Source: RSA11 sp036564135
GTDB taxonomy: Bacteria; Actinomycetota; Thermoleophilia; Solirubrobacterales; 70-9
Assembly (NCBI GenBank): GCA_036564135.1
Contig: DATCLC010000020.1
Span: forward strand, 1-64,000
Direction of reading: 5' to 3'
DNA: 64,000 nucleotides
Of the stretch, positions 57,380 to 64,000 are shown piece by piece. The notes under the pieces are model-generated. The model searched no databases. It was given only the letters and a program-made list of their open reading frames with translations, and was not told the origin of the DNA. A program made the position numbers and the translations under genes. Position 1 is the first letter of the stretch, and each line of letters opens with the position of its first letter.

Positions 57380-59248
57380 CTACTCGACCGTGACGGTCTT
57401 CGCCAGGTTGCGGGGCTGGTCGACGTTGAGCCCCAGCATGCGCGCGACGTAGTAGGCGAGCAGCTGCAGCGGGATGACCGCGAGGATCGGCTGCAGCACC
57501 CAATCCGTGCGCGGCACGAAGATCGTCAGGTCGGCGACGTCGGCTACGCGCTGCGACCCCTCGGTCGCGATCGCGACGACGTCGGCGCCGCGGGCCCGCA
57601 CCTCCTCGATGTTCGAGAGCACCTTGTCGAGGATCGGGCTGTCGGTCGCCACGCAGACGACCGGCGTCTCCTCGTCGAGCAGGGCGATCGGCCCGTGCTT
57701 CATCTCGCCCGCCGCGTAGGCGTCGGAGGGGATGTAGGAGATCTCCTTCATCTTGAGCGCCCCCTCCAGGCACACCGGCAGGCCGATGTTGCGGCCCAGG
57801 TACAAAAAGAAGCGCCCCTTGTGCTCGGCGCGCGCGATCGCCTGCACGCGCCCGTCGGTCGAGGCGATCGTCTCCTTGATGCGGCCGGGCATGGTCTTGA
57901 GTTGGCGGATGAGCTCGGCGATCTCGTCCGCCGGCAGCGTCCCGCGCTGCTGCGCGAGCCAGAGCGCGAACAGGTACATGGCCGCCACCTGGCTCGTGAA
58001 CGTCTTGGTCGCCGCGACGCCGATCTCGATGCCGGCGCGCGTGAACAGCACGGTGTCGGCGTCGCGCGTCGCCTGGCTGCCCATCACGTTGGTCACCGCC
58101 ATCACGCGCGCGCCCCGCTCGCGGGCGAGCCGCATCGCGGCGAGCGTGTCCGCGGTCTCGCCGGACTGGGTGATGCCGATCACCAGGTCGTTGCGGTCGA
58201 GCACCGGCTCGCGGTAGCGGAACTCCGACGCGATGTCCATGTCAACCGGGATGCGCGCCCAGCGCTCGATCGCGTAGCGCCCGACGAGCCCCGCGTGGTA
58301 GCTCGTGCCGCAGGCGACGATCACGATCCGCCGCAGCCCGACGATGAAGTCCTCGCTGAGATCGAGCTCGGAGAGGTCCACTCGGTCCTCGCCCGCGAGC
58401 CGGTCGGCGATCGTCTCGGCGACCGCGTCCGGCTGCTCGTGGATCTCCTTGAGCATGAACGTCGGGAAGCCGCCCTTCTCGGCGTCCTCCTCGGTCCACA
58501 TGACCTCGTCGACCTCGCGGTCCGTGACCTCGTTGCCGTCGGGATCGATGATCGTCGCGCCGTCCGGCGTGATCGTGACGATCTCGCCGTTCTCGATGAC
58601 CAGGGCGGTGCGGGTCTCCGCGAGGAAAGCGGGGATCGCGGAGGCCACGAACGTCTCCTCTTCGCCGAGCCCCACGATCAGCGGGCACTCCTGGCGCGCC
58701 GCGACCAGCGTGTCCGGGTGGTCGGCGTGCATCGCGGCGAACGCGTAGTGGCCGCGCAAATCGGCGAACGCCTTCTGCACGGCGCGGGTCAAATCACCGT
58801 CGTAGTGCTTCTCGATCAGGTGCGCGACCGTCTCGGCGTCGGTCTCGGAGGTGAACGTGTGCCCCTCGGCGCGGAGCTGCTCGCGTAGCTCGTTGTGGTT
58901 TTCGACGATGCCGTTGAGGACGATGTGGACCTCGTCCGTGCAGTCGCCGTGCGGGTGGGCGTTCTCCTCGGTGACGCGCCCGTGCGTCGCCCAGCGCGTG
59001 TGGGCGAGCCCGATCGTCGCCGGGGGCGCGGCCACGGCTACCCCGCCGCCGCCGCCCACGCGGTCGTCCCGGCTCACGGCCTCGCGCAGGTTCGCGAGGT
59101 TGCCGACGGCACGCACGGACTCGATGCGCCCGTCCTGCAGGAGCGAGATGCCCGCGGAGTCGTAGCCCCGGTACTCGAGCTTCTCAAGCCCCGCTATGAG
59201 CAGATCGCGGCACGGTCGCTTTCCGACGTATCCGACGATTCCGCACAT
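57380..59248 (-). CDS. glmS: Glutamine--fructose-6-phosphate aminotransferase (isomerizing)
   Basis: A 622-residue enzyme making glucosamine-6-phosphate for peptidoglycan. Nucleophile Cys2 (MCGIVGYVGKR), glutaminase motifs HTRWATHGRVTEENAHPH and LNGIVENHNELR, then two SIS domains (ACGTSYHAGLVGRYAIERWA and LGRNIGLPVCLEGALKMKEI) and the C-terminal LAKTVTVE. ATG with TACCCT ten bases upstream. A slightly long insert (VGGGGGVAVAAPPATIG) lies near residue 70. Confidence 0.97.
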   Translation of the reverse strand: MCGIVGYVGKRPCRDLLIAGLEKLEYRGYDSAGISLLQDGRIESVRAVGNLANLREAVSRDDRVGGGGGVAVAAPPATIGLAHTRWATHGRVTEENAHPHGDCTDEVHIVLNGIVENHNELREQLRAEGHTFTSETDAETVAHLIEKHYDGDLTRAVQKAFADLRGHYAFAAMHADHPDTLVAARQECPLIVGLGEEETFVASAIPAFLAETRTALVIENGEIVTITPDGATIIDPDGNEVTDREVDEVMWTEEDAEKGGFPTFMLKEIHEQPDAVAETIADRLAGEDRVDLSELDLSEDFIVGLRRIVIVACGTSYHAGLVGRYAIERWARIPVDMDIASEFRYREPVLDRNDLVIGITQSGETADTLAAMRLARERGARVMAVTNVMGSQATRDADTVLFTRAGIEIGVAATKTFTSQVAAMYLFALWLAQQRGTLPADEIAELIRQLKTMPGRIKETIASTDGRVQAIARAEHKGRFFLYLGRNIGLPVCLEGALKMKEISYIPSDAYAAGEMKHGPIALLDEETPVVCVATDSPILDKVLSNIEEVRARGADVVAIATEGSQRVADVADLTIFVPRTDWVLQPILAVIPLQLLAYYVARMLGLNVDQPRNLAKTVTVE

Positions 59249-59310
59249 CTGGCGCTACAGGGTACGGGACTGTGGGCTCAGGGCCTGGGAAGCGTGTAAC
59301 CAAGCGGGGT

Positions 59311-60624
59311 TCAGGCGAGCTCGCGCTCGACGACCGCCGCCAGCCGCCGGCAGACGGCGTCGCACTCGTCTTGCGTCGGCGCCTCGACCATCACCCGCAC
59401 CAAGGGCTCGGTGCCGGAGGGGCGCACGAGCACGCGGCCACGGCCGTCGAGCTTGGCCTCCTCGGCCTCCACCGCTGCCCACACGGCCTCGGCGCCGGCG
59501 AGGGCCTCGCGGTCGCCCACGCGCACGTTGACGAGCGACTGGGGCAGGCGCGTCATCGGGATCGCAGCGGCAAGGTCGCGGCCGTCAAGGGCCTGGAGCG
59601 CGAGCAGCGAAGCGGCGATGCCGTCGCCGGTCGGCGAGAAATCGCTCCAGATCAGGTGCCCGGACTGCTCCCCGCCGAAGTTCCAGCCGCGCTCGATGAG
59701 CTCGGCGGCCACGTGCCGGTCGCCGACCGGGGTGATGGCGAGCTCGATACCCGCCTCCTCCATCGCGGTCCGCAGCCCGAAGTTCGACATGACCGTCGCG
59801 ACGAGGCCGCCGCGCAGGGCGCCGCGCTCGCGCGCCCAGGTGGCAATCAGCGCCATGAGCTCGTCGCCGTCGCGCACCCGCCCCTCGCCGTCGACCGCGA
59901 TCACCCGGTCGCCGTCGCCGTCGTACGCGAACCCGATGGCGGCGCCGTTGAAACGGACGTGCTCGGCGAGCGCCTCAGGGTGGGTCGACCCGCAGCCGTC
60001 GTTGATGTTGCGGCCGTCCGGGTCGGCGCCGAGCAGCTCGACCTCCGCGCCGAGGCGCCTGAAGATCGCGGGCGCGGCGCGGTAGGTGGCGCCGTGCGCG
60101 CAGTCGAGCGCGACCCGCAGCCCGTCGAGCTTGAGCGGGAACGCCGACTCGAGGGCGCGCAGGTAGTCGTCGAGGGCCCCGTGCAGGTCGCGGACCGTGC
60201 CCACCTGGGTGCCACCGTCGGCCGACGCCCCGCCGGCCACCGCCGCCTCGATGCGCTCCTCGGCCTCGTCGCTCAGCTTCCGGCCGTCGGCCCCGAAGAA
60301 CTTGATGCCGTTGTCCTGCCACGGGTTGTGGGAAGCCGAGACGACCGCGGCGAGGTCGAGGCCCAGCTTGCGCACGAGGATCGACGCCGCGGGGGTCGGC
60401 AGCACGCCGGCGATGAGCGCGTCACCGCCGCCCTGCGCCACCCCGGCCGCGAGCGCGGCCTCCAGCATCGGTCCGGACTCGCGCGTGTCGCGGACGATCA
60501 ACACCTGCGGGCGCTCGGCGCGCGCCTCGGCCGCCGCGGCGCGCCCAAGCGCGACCGCGAGCTCGGCGGTGAGCCGCTCACCGGCAACCCCACGAACGCC
60601 ATCGGTTCCAAACAGCTTCGTCAT
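59311..60624 (-). CDS. glmM: Phosphoglucosamine mutase
   Basis: A 437-residue alpha-D-phosphohexomutase converting glucosamine-6-phosphate to glucosamine-1-phosphate. Phosphoserine loop VVSASHNPWQDNGIKFFG (S98), metal loop AYDGDGDRVIAVD, sugar-binding GGEQSGHLI and phosphate-binding RPSGTEPLVRVMVE. Upstream lies a long foldback sequence separating it from rpsI. Located 62 bases before glmS. Confidence 0.96.
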   Translation of the reverse strand: MTKLFGTDGVRGVAGERLTAELAVALGRAAAAEARAERPQVLIVRDTRESGPMLEAALAAGVAQGGGDALIAGVLPTPAASILVRKLGLDLAAVVSASHNPWQDNGIKFFGADGRKLSDEAEERIEAAVAGGASADGGTQVGTVRDLHGALDDYLRALESAFPLKLDGLRVALDCAHGATYRAAPAIFRRLGAEVELLGADPDGRNINDGCGSTHPEALAEHVRFNGAAIGFAYDGDGDRVIAVDGEGRVRDGDELMALIATWARERGALRGGLVATVMSNFGLRTAMEEAGIELAITPVGDRHVAAELIERGWNFGGEQSGHLIWSDFSPTGDGIAASLLALQALDGRDLAAAIPMTRLPQSLVNVRVGDREALAGAEAVWAAVEAEEAKLDGRGRVLVRPSGTEPLVRVMVEAPTQDECDAVCRRLAAVVERELA

Positions 60625-60677
60625 GCGGTTTCGAGCGTCGTCATCCGATTACCTGAAATCGTGCCGCCGACCACGCC

Positions 60678-60802
60678 CTGAGAGCCCGAAAGCAAGCAGT
60701 TCAAGGACGCAGGGCGATTGCCGAAGCGAGCGTACATGGGCAGTACGTGAGCGAGGCAATTGCCCGAGGACGCAGAAATGCGCCGCTTTGCAGGGCTCTC
60801 AG
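60678..60802. repeat. 125-base nested foldback element at the 3' end of rpsI
   Basis: Several arms pair in nested order: CTGAGAGCCC (60678-60687) with GGGCTCTCAG (60793-60802), AAAGC with GCTTT, GGGCGATTGCC with GGCAATTGCCC, and CGTAC with GTACG around ATGGGCA at the tip. The outer right arm contains the rpsI stop codon. It could be a structured terminator/attenuator, a small RNA, or a palindromic mobile repeat. Confidence 0.7.
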
Positions 60803-61617
60803 CGCTTGGAGAACTGGGGGCGCTTGCGGGCCTTCTTAAGCCCCGCCTTGCGGCGCTCCTTGACGCGCGCGTCGCGCGTCAAGAAACCGCGGCGCTTGAG
60901 CTCGGGCCGAAGCTCCGGGTCGATCTCGCAGAGGGCGCGCGCGATGCCGTGACGGACCGCGTCCGCCTGCCCGCTGAGCCCGCCGCCGTGCACGCGCACG
61001 CGCACGTCGACGTGACCCTCGAAGCCCGTGACCACGAGCGGCTGCTTCGCGATCGTCTGGTGGAGGTGGCGCGGGAAGTACTCGCCCAGGTCGCGGCCGT
61101 TGATCTGGAAGGCGCCCTCGCCCCGGCGCACGATCACGCGAGCCACGGCCGACTTGCGCTTGCCGGTGGCCTGGATGTTCGTGTCAGGCGCGAGGTCGAC
61201 CTTCGCGGGACGGGCGACCGGCTCCTCGTCCTCGTGATCGGCGGTCGCCTCGGCCTCGCGGCGGGCGCGCTCCTCGGCCTCGGCCTCGAGCCGAGCGCGC
61301 TCCTCGGGATCGAGATCCTCGTCCTCGATACGCAGGGGCTCAAGGCTCGCGCCGGGCGGCTCGTCGCCGCGGCGCTCCTCATCTTCCTCGCCCTCGCCCT
61401 CGTCGGCCTCAGGCTCCTCGGCCCCCTCGGCCCCGCCCTCCTGGGCTGCGGCCTCAGCCTCCTCGCCCTCGGCGGCGGGCTGCTCAGCCTCGCCGGCGGC
61501 CTCCTCCGGCTCCGCGGGCTGCTCGGCGGCCGGCTCCTCCTGCGGAGCCGGCTCCCCGGCCTCGTCCTCGGGGGTCGGCTGCTCGGCGTCCTCGCGGTTG
61601 CTCTCGTCGTCGATCAT
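60799..61617 (-). CDS. rpsI: Ribosomal protein S9 with a long acidic N-terminal extension
   Basis: A 272-residue protein. Residues about 149-272 are a complete S9 (ATGKRKSAVARVIVRRGEGA, then GGGLSGQADAVRHGIARALC and the RKKARKRPQFSKR-type basic tail that reaches the P site). The first about 148 residues are an extension rich in Glu, Ala, Pro and Gly with a charged helix (DPEERARLEAEAEERARREA). Its ATG shares one base with the rplM stop (TGATG) and no ATG or GTG occurs closer to the core, so the extension seems to be translated. Confidence 0.93.
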   Translation of the reverse strand: MIDDESNREDAEQPTPEDEAGEPAPQEEPAAEQPAEPEEAAGEAEQPAAEGEEAEAAAQEGGAEGAEEPEADEGEGEEDEERRGDEPPGASLEPLRIEDEDLDPEERARLEAEAEERARREAEATADHEDEEPVARPAKVDLAPDTNIQATGKRKSAVARVIVRRGEGAFQINGRDLGEYFPRHLHQTIAKQPLVVTGFEGHVDVRVRVHGGGLSGQADAVRHGIARALCEIDPELRPELKRRGFLTRDARVKERRKAGLKKARKRPQFSKR

Positions 61618-62051
61618 CAAGTCTCGATCTCCAGGGGCTTGGGCTGCTGGGCGGCGTGCGGATGGTCGGGACCGGCGTAGACCTTCAGCTTGCGCAGCTG
61701 GGCGCGGCCCAGGCGGTTGCGCGGCAGCATGCCCTTGACGGCCTTGCGGATCACTTCCTCGGGGTGGCGCTCGAGCATCTCGTTGAGCGTCCGGTTGCGG
61801 ATCCCGCCGGGGTAGCCCGTGTGCCACCAGTAAAGCTTGCGCTCGCGCTTGCGCCCGGTCACCTCGACCTTCTCGGCGTTGACGACGATCACGAAGTCGC
61901 CCGTGTCGACGTGCGGCGTGTACTCGGGCTTGCGCTTCCCGCGCAGGACGTCGGCGATCTGGGTCGCCAGCCGGCCGAGGGTCTTGCCCTCGGCGTCGAC
62001 GACGTACCAGTCGCGCTGACGGTCGGCGGGTGTGGCTACGTAGGTCTTCAT
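61617..62051 (-). CDS. rplM: Ribosomal protein L13
   Basis: A 144-residue 50S protein, canonical from MKTYVATPADRQRDWYVVDA to the LKVYAGPDHPHAAQQP end. The start is the family start; the frame extends further upstream without support. TATCAT at 62124-62129 (minus strand) may be the -10, giving a leader of about 65 bases that could carry an autoregulatory site. Coupled to rpsI. Confidence 0.97.
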   Translation of the reverse strand: MKTYVATPADRQRDWYVVDAEGKTLGRLATQIADVLRGKRKPEYTPHVDTGDFVIVVNAEKVEVTGRKRERKLYWWHTGYPGGIRNRTLNEMLERHPEEVIRKAVKGMLPRNRLGRAQLRKLKVYAGPDHPHAAQQPKPLEIET

Positions 62052-62171
62052 CGGTGTGCGTGTGCGCGTTCGTGCCGCGCGCGAAAACCGCGCCCGGCGG
62101 TGGCGCCACGGCGCGGCCCGAGGATGATAGCGGGCGCTCGGAGGACGGCGAGATTGCCGCAAACTCCGCGT

Positions 62172-62219
62172 GTTAGCGACGTTAAGCGCTCGCTAACGGT
62201 CCGCTCAAAGAGTTATACT
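62172..62219 (+). promoter_or_regulatory. Promoter and possible operator ahead of the c-di-AMP riboswitch
   Basis: TATACT at 62214-62219 is a good -10. Just upstream, an inverted repeat GTTAGCGA (62172-62179) / TCGCTAAC (62190-62197) with a ten-base spacer overlaps the expected -35 region, suggesting a dimeric regulator binds there. No clear -35 hexamer is seen, which fits an activator-dependent promoter. Confidence 0.5.
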
Positions 62220-62235
62220 GCCGCGCCACAAATGG

Positions 62236-62372
62236 ACCTGCCGAGTCCCCGGGAGACCGGGGAGCGGGGGAACCAGAGGACGGGCGTCGAAGGTCCGTCC
62301 AGGGGCGAAGGGAATCGCTCCCCGCGCCGCTCTTTCGGCGCGAGCCCGACAGCTAACCCCGCAGGCTCCAAG
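62236..62372 (+). ncRNA. Cyclic di-AMP riboswitch (ydaO-yuaA class)
   Basis: The conserved elements occur in order: TGCCGAGTCC, CGGGGGAACC, GGGGCGAA, a variable stem (GCGCCG...CGGCGC) and the hallmark GCCCGACAGCTAACCCCGC followed by AGGC closing the basal stem with GCC at 62240. The ribosome-binding AGAGAGG lies directly after the aptamer. In actinobacteria this class usually sits before cell-wall hydrolases; binding of c-di-AMP normally turns expression off. Confidence 0.93.
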
Positions 62373-62386
62373 AAAGAGAGGCCCGA

Positions 62387-63538
62387 TTGCCTGGGGCGCG
62401 AGCGCCAAGACGGTACAGCTGGAGGTTGATCCCGATCGCCGCGGCGATCGCGGGGCTCACCACCGGTGCCGGCGCCGCCATCGCGGGCACGGGCGGCATG
62501 GGCGGCGGCGGCCTCACGATCCCCGACCCGACCATGGTCAAGGACGTCGTCTGCATCCGCGACTGCGGGGGCCTGCGCAAGGTGACCGAGGGTTCGCGGG
62601 TCGAGTTCACCGGCCAGCGCCTCGACGGGGCGAAGTCGGTGCGCTTCCCTGGCGAGCAGGGACCCGTCGAGGGCAAGATCGTCAAGCGCGCCAAGAAGAC
62701 CCTCGTGGCCGAGGTCCCGCGGGGCGCCGCGGACGGCCGCCCGAAGGTCATCGACGCGCTCGACCGCGCCACGAAGGCGCCCTACAAGCTCAAGGTCGTC
62801 AACGCGATCCCGAGGTCGGACAAGTTCGAGCTGAAGGAGGCCACCGCCACCCCGCGCAACTCGTTCTTCTTCGCGAAGCAGAAGACCAAGCTCAAGTACC
62901 GCTTCGCGGGCCCCGGGCGCACCGACGTCCGCATCGAGGTCGTGAACCGCGACACCGGCGAGACCGTGCGCCGCCTGGTCAAGGAGTCGGAGCCGAACAC
63001 CGAGAACGTCTTCCAGTGGAACGGCATGACCAACGCCGGCAAGGCCGCCAAGGAGGGGCGCTACAGCTTCCGCATCGGCCCCTCCAATGGCGGCGTCGCG
63101 AGCGACGAGGACGCCCGCTTCGCCCTCCGCGGCCACATGTTCCCGGTACGCGCCCCGCACAACTTCGGCGACGGCTACGGCGCCGGGCGCGGGCATCAGG
63201 GCGTCGACATCTTCGCGAGGTGCGGCAAGCCGATCGTCGCGGCGCGCGGCGGGAAGGTCATCTACCGCTCTTACCAGGCCTCGGCCGCGGGCCACTACAT
63301 CGTGATCTCCGGCAAGGGCACCAAGCGCGACTACATGTACGCCCACCTCAAGCGGCGCTCGCCGCTGCGGCCGGGCACCAAGGTGAAGACCGGCCAGCGG
63401 ATCGGCCTGGTGGGTGAGACCGGCAACGCCTCGGGCTGCCACCTGCACTTCGAGATCTGGAAGGGCCGGTGGTGGGGCGGCGGCAAGCCGGTCCGCCAGG
63501 TCAAGCGGATCGTCCGCGAGTGGGATCGCTGGAGCTAG
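62387..63538 (+). CDS. Secreted M23 family metallopeptidase
   Basis: A 383-residue exported peptidoglycan endopeptidase. Signal/anchor segment at about 11-33, an IPT/TIG-like or beta domain with CIRDC near 56-60, a FlgD-like Ig region (VFQWNGMTNAGKAAKEGRYS), and the LytM/M23 domain with zinc ligands in GRGHQGVDIFARCG (H, D) and SGCHLHFEIW (HxH), plus YAHLKRRS. The start is TTG with AGAGAGG six bases upstream. Regulated by the c-di-AMP riboswitch just before it. Confidence 0.93.
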   Translation: MPGARAPRRYSWRLIPIAAAIAGLTTGAGAAIAGTGGMGGGGLTIPDPTMVKDVVCIRDCGGLRKVTEGSRVEFTGQRLDGAKSVRFPGEQGPVEGKIVKRAKKTLVAEVPRGAADGRPKVIDALDRATKAPYKLKVVNAIPRSDKFELKEATATPRNSFFFAKQKTKLKYRFAGPGRTDVRIEVVNRDTGETVRRLVKESEPNTENVFQWNGMTNAGKAAKEGRYSFRIGPSNGGVASDEDARFALRGHMFPVRAPHNFGDGYGAGRGHQGVDIFARCGKPIVAARGGKVIYRSYQASAAGHYIVISGKGTKRDYMYAHLKRRSPLRPGTKVKTGQRIGLVGETGNASGCHLHFEIWKGRWWGGGKPVRQVKRIVREWDRWS

Positions 63539-63589
63539 CCCCACCGGCGCCGCGCACCATCCCCCGCGAATAGATTCCGCGCCGCTCGC

Positions 63590-64000
63590 ATGAGTCGATC
63601 CGGTGCGTCCACCAGCCGCTACGGACGCTCGGCCGCGCTGCTCACCGGAGCGGTCGGCGCCGCGGGGCTTTTGACCTACGCGTTCTTCGCGCTCGCGTCG
63701 CACGCGCTCGATCGCGAGGAGTACGGCCGCATCGTCGTGCTGTGGTCGGTGATGTTCATCGCGATCTCGGTGCTCTTCCGGCCGGTCGAGCAGCTGCTCT
63801 CGCGGACGATCGCCGAGCTCGACACCCACGGTCAGCCGACGGGCCACGTGCTGCGCACCGCCGCCGGAATCCAGCTCGGCATCGCGGCCGCGTTCACGGT
63901 CGCCGCGTTCGCCCTGCGCGGGCCGATCCAGGACGACCTCTTCGACGGTGACGCCCTGTTCTTCTGGGCGCTCATCGCGTCGGTCCTCGGCTTCGCCGCC
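63590..64000 (+). CDS. Polysaccharide flippase-like membrane protein, N-terminal part (cut by window edge)
   Basis: The first 137 residues show a Ser-rich cytoplasmic start and four hydrophobic segments in the pattern of the MOP/Wzx oligosaccharide flippases (AALLTGAVGAAGLLTYAFFA, EEYGRIVVLWSVMFIAISVL, FRPVEQLLSRTIAE). The EYGR/RPVEQ motifs after helix one are typical. Such proteins flip lipid-linked sugars outward. ATG with TAGATT 13 bases upstream. The C-terminal part is outside the window. Confidence 0.75.
   Translation, partial: MSRSGASTSRYGRSAALLTGAVGAAGLLTYAFFALASHALDREEYGRIVVLWSVMFIAISVLFRPVEQLLSRTIAELDTHGQPTGHVLRTAAGIQLGIAAAFTVAAFALRGPIQDDLFDGDALFFWALIASVLGFAA

Overview
The window is GC-rich, densely coded DNA from an actinobacterium, most likely a member of the Thermoleophilia/Solirubrobacterales. 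That placement is an inference. It rests on the actinobacterial gene order rplM-rpsI-glmM-glmS-(x)-acpS-nnr-alr, a lipase/acyl-CoA ligase fusion resembling mycobacterial Rv1683, a c-di-AMP riboswitch ahead of a cell-wall peptidase, lysine-rich secreted proteins, and heavy use of GTG/TTG starts. No insertion sequence, prophage or CRISPR array was seen; the region looks like core chromosome.

Layout. 1-6.5 kb: clpX (cut by the left edge), clpP and tig on the minus strand, interrupted by two plus-strand secreted-protein genes, then a membrane-fused spermidine-synthase-like protein and an HD hydrolase. 6.6-12 kb: LemA, a small HTH regulator, an ECF sigma factor coupled to a DNA alkyl-transferase, and a 991-residue alpha/beta-hydrolase/acyl-CoA-ligase fusion. 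12.1-13 kb: tRNA-His, tRNA-Arg and tRNA-Pro with heptamer tandem repeats. 13-25.6 kb: DUF1015, cobalamin adenosyltransferase, OsmC, SDR, Nudix, rhodanese, a histone-H1-like membrane protein, an LPXTG surface protein, a class IV aminotransferase, enoyl-CoA hydratase, an EamA exporter and a lysyl-oxidase-like protein. 25.6-31.6 kb: thioredoxin reductase and an envelope group (flippase-like protein, PAP2 enzyme, double-barrel glycosidase-like protein).

31.7-43.7 kb is the most interesting part. Two heme-copper-oxidase clusters face each other. The minus-strand cluster (ctaC-ctaD-USP-ctaE, 43.7 to 39.4 kb) is a normal A2-type cytochrome oxidase with all metal ligands. The plus-strand cluster (31.8-36.8 kb) encodes a subunit II without the CuA ligands and a subunit I that has lost all six metal-binding histidines and the active-site tyrosine while aligning without gaps to its neighbour in the ligand helices. 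It is followed by intact heme A synthase and heme O synthase genes and two tiny membrane proteins. A diheme lipoprotein cytochrome c and a CBS protein lie between the clusters.

43.8-49.7 kb: glycosyltransferase, small secreted/lipoproteins and a DrrA/B/C-type ABC exporter. 49.8-62 kb: a long minus-strand block with infA, enoyl-CoA hydratase, HIT protein, cca, alr, nnr, acpS, DUF3352 lipoprotein, glmS, glmM, rpsI (with a long acidic extension) and rplM. 62.1-64 kb: a c-di-AMP riboswitch controlling an M23 peptidase, then the start of a flippase gene.

Across the window, more than two dozen genes have a TANNNT hexamer 6-13 nt before the start codon and no Shine-Dalgarno, whereas another set has a clear GGAGG. 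This points to widespread leaderless transcription and was used to choose several starts.
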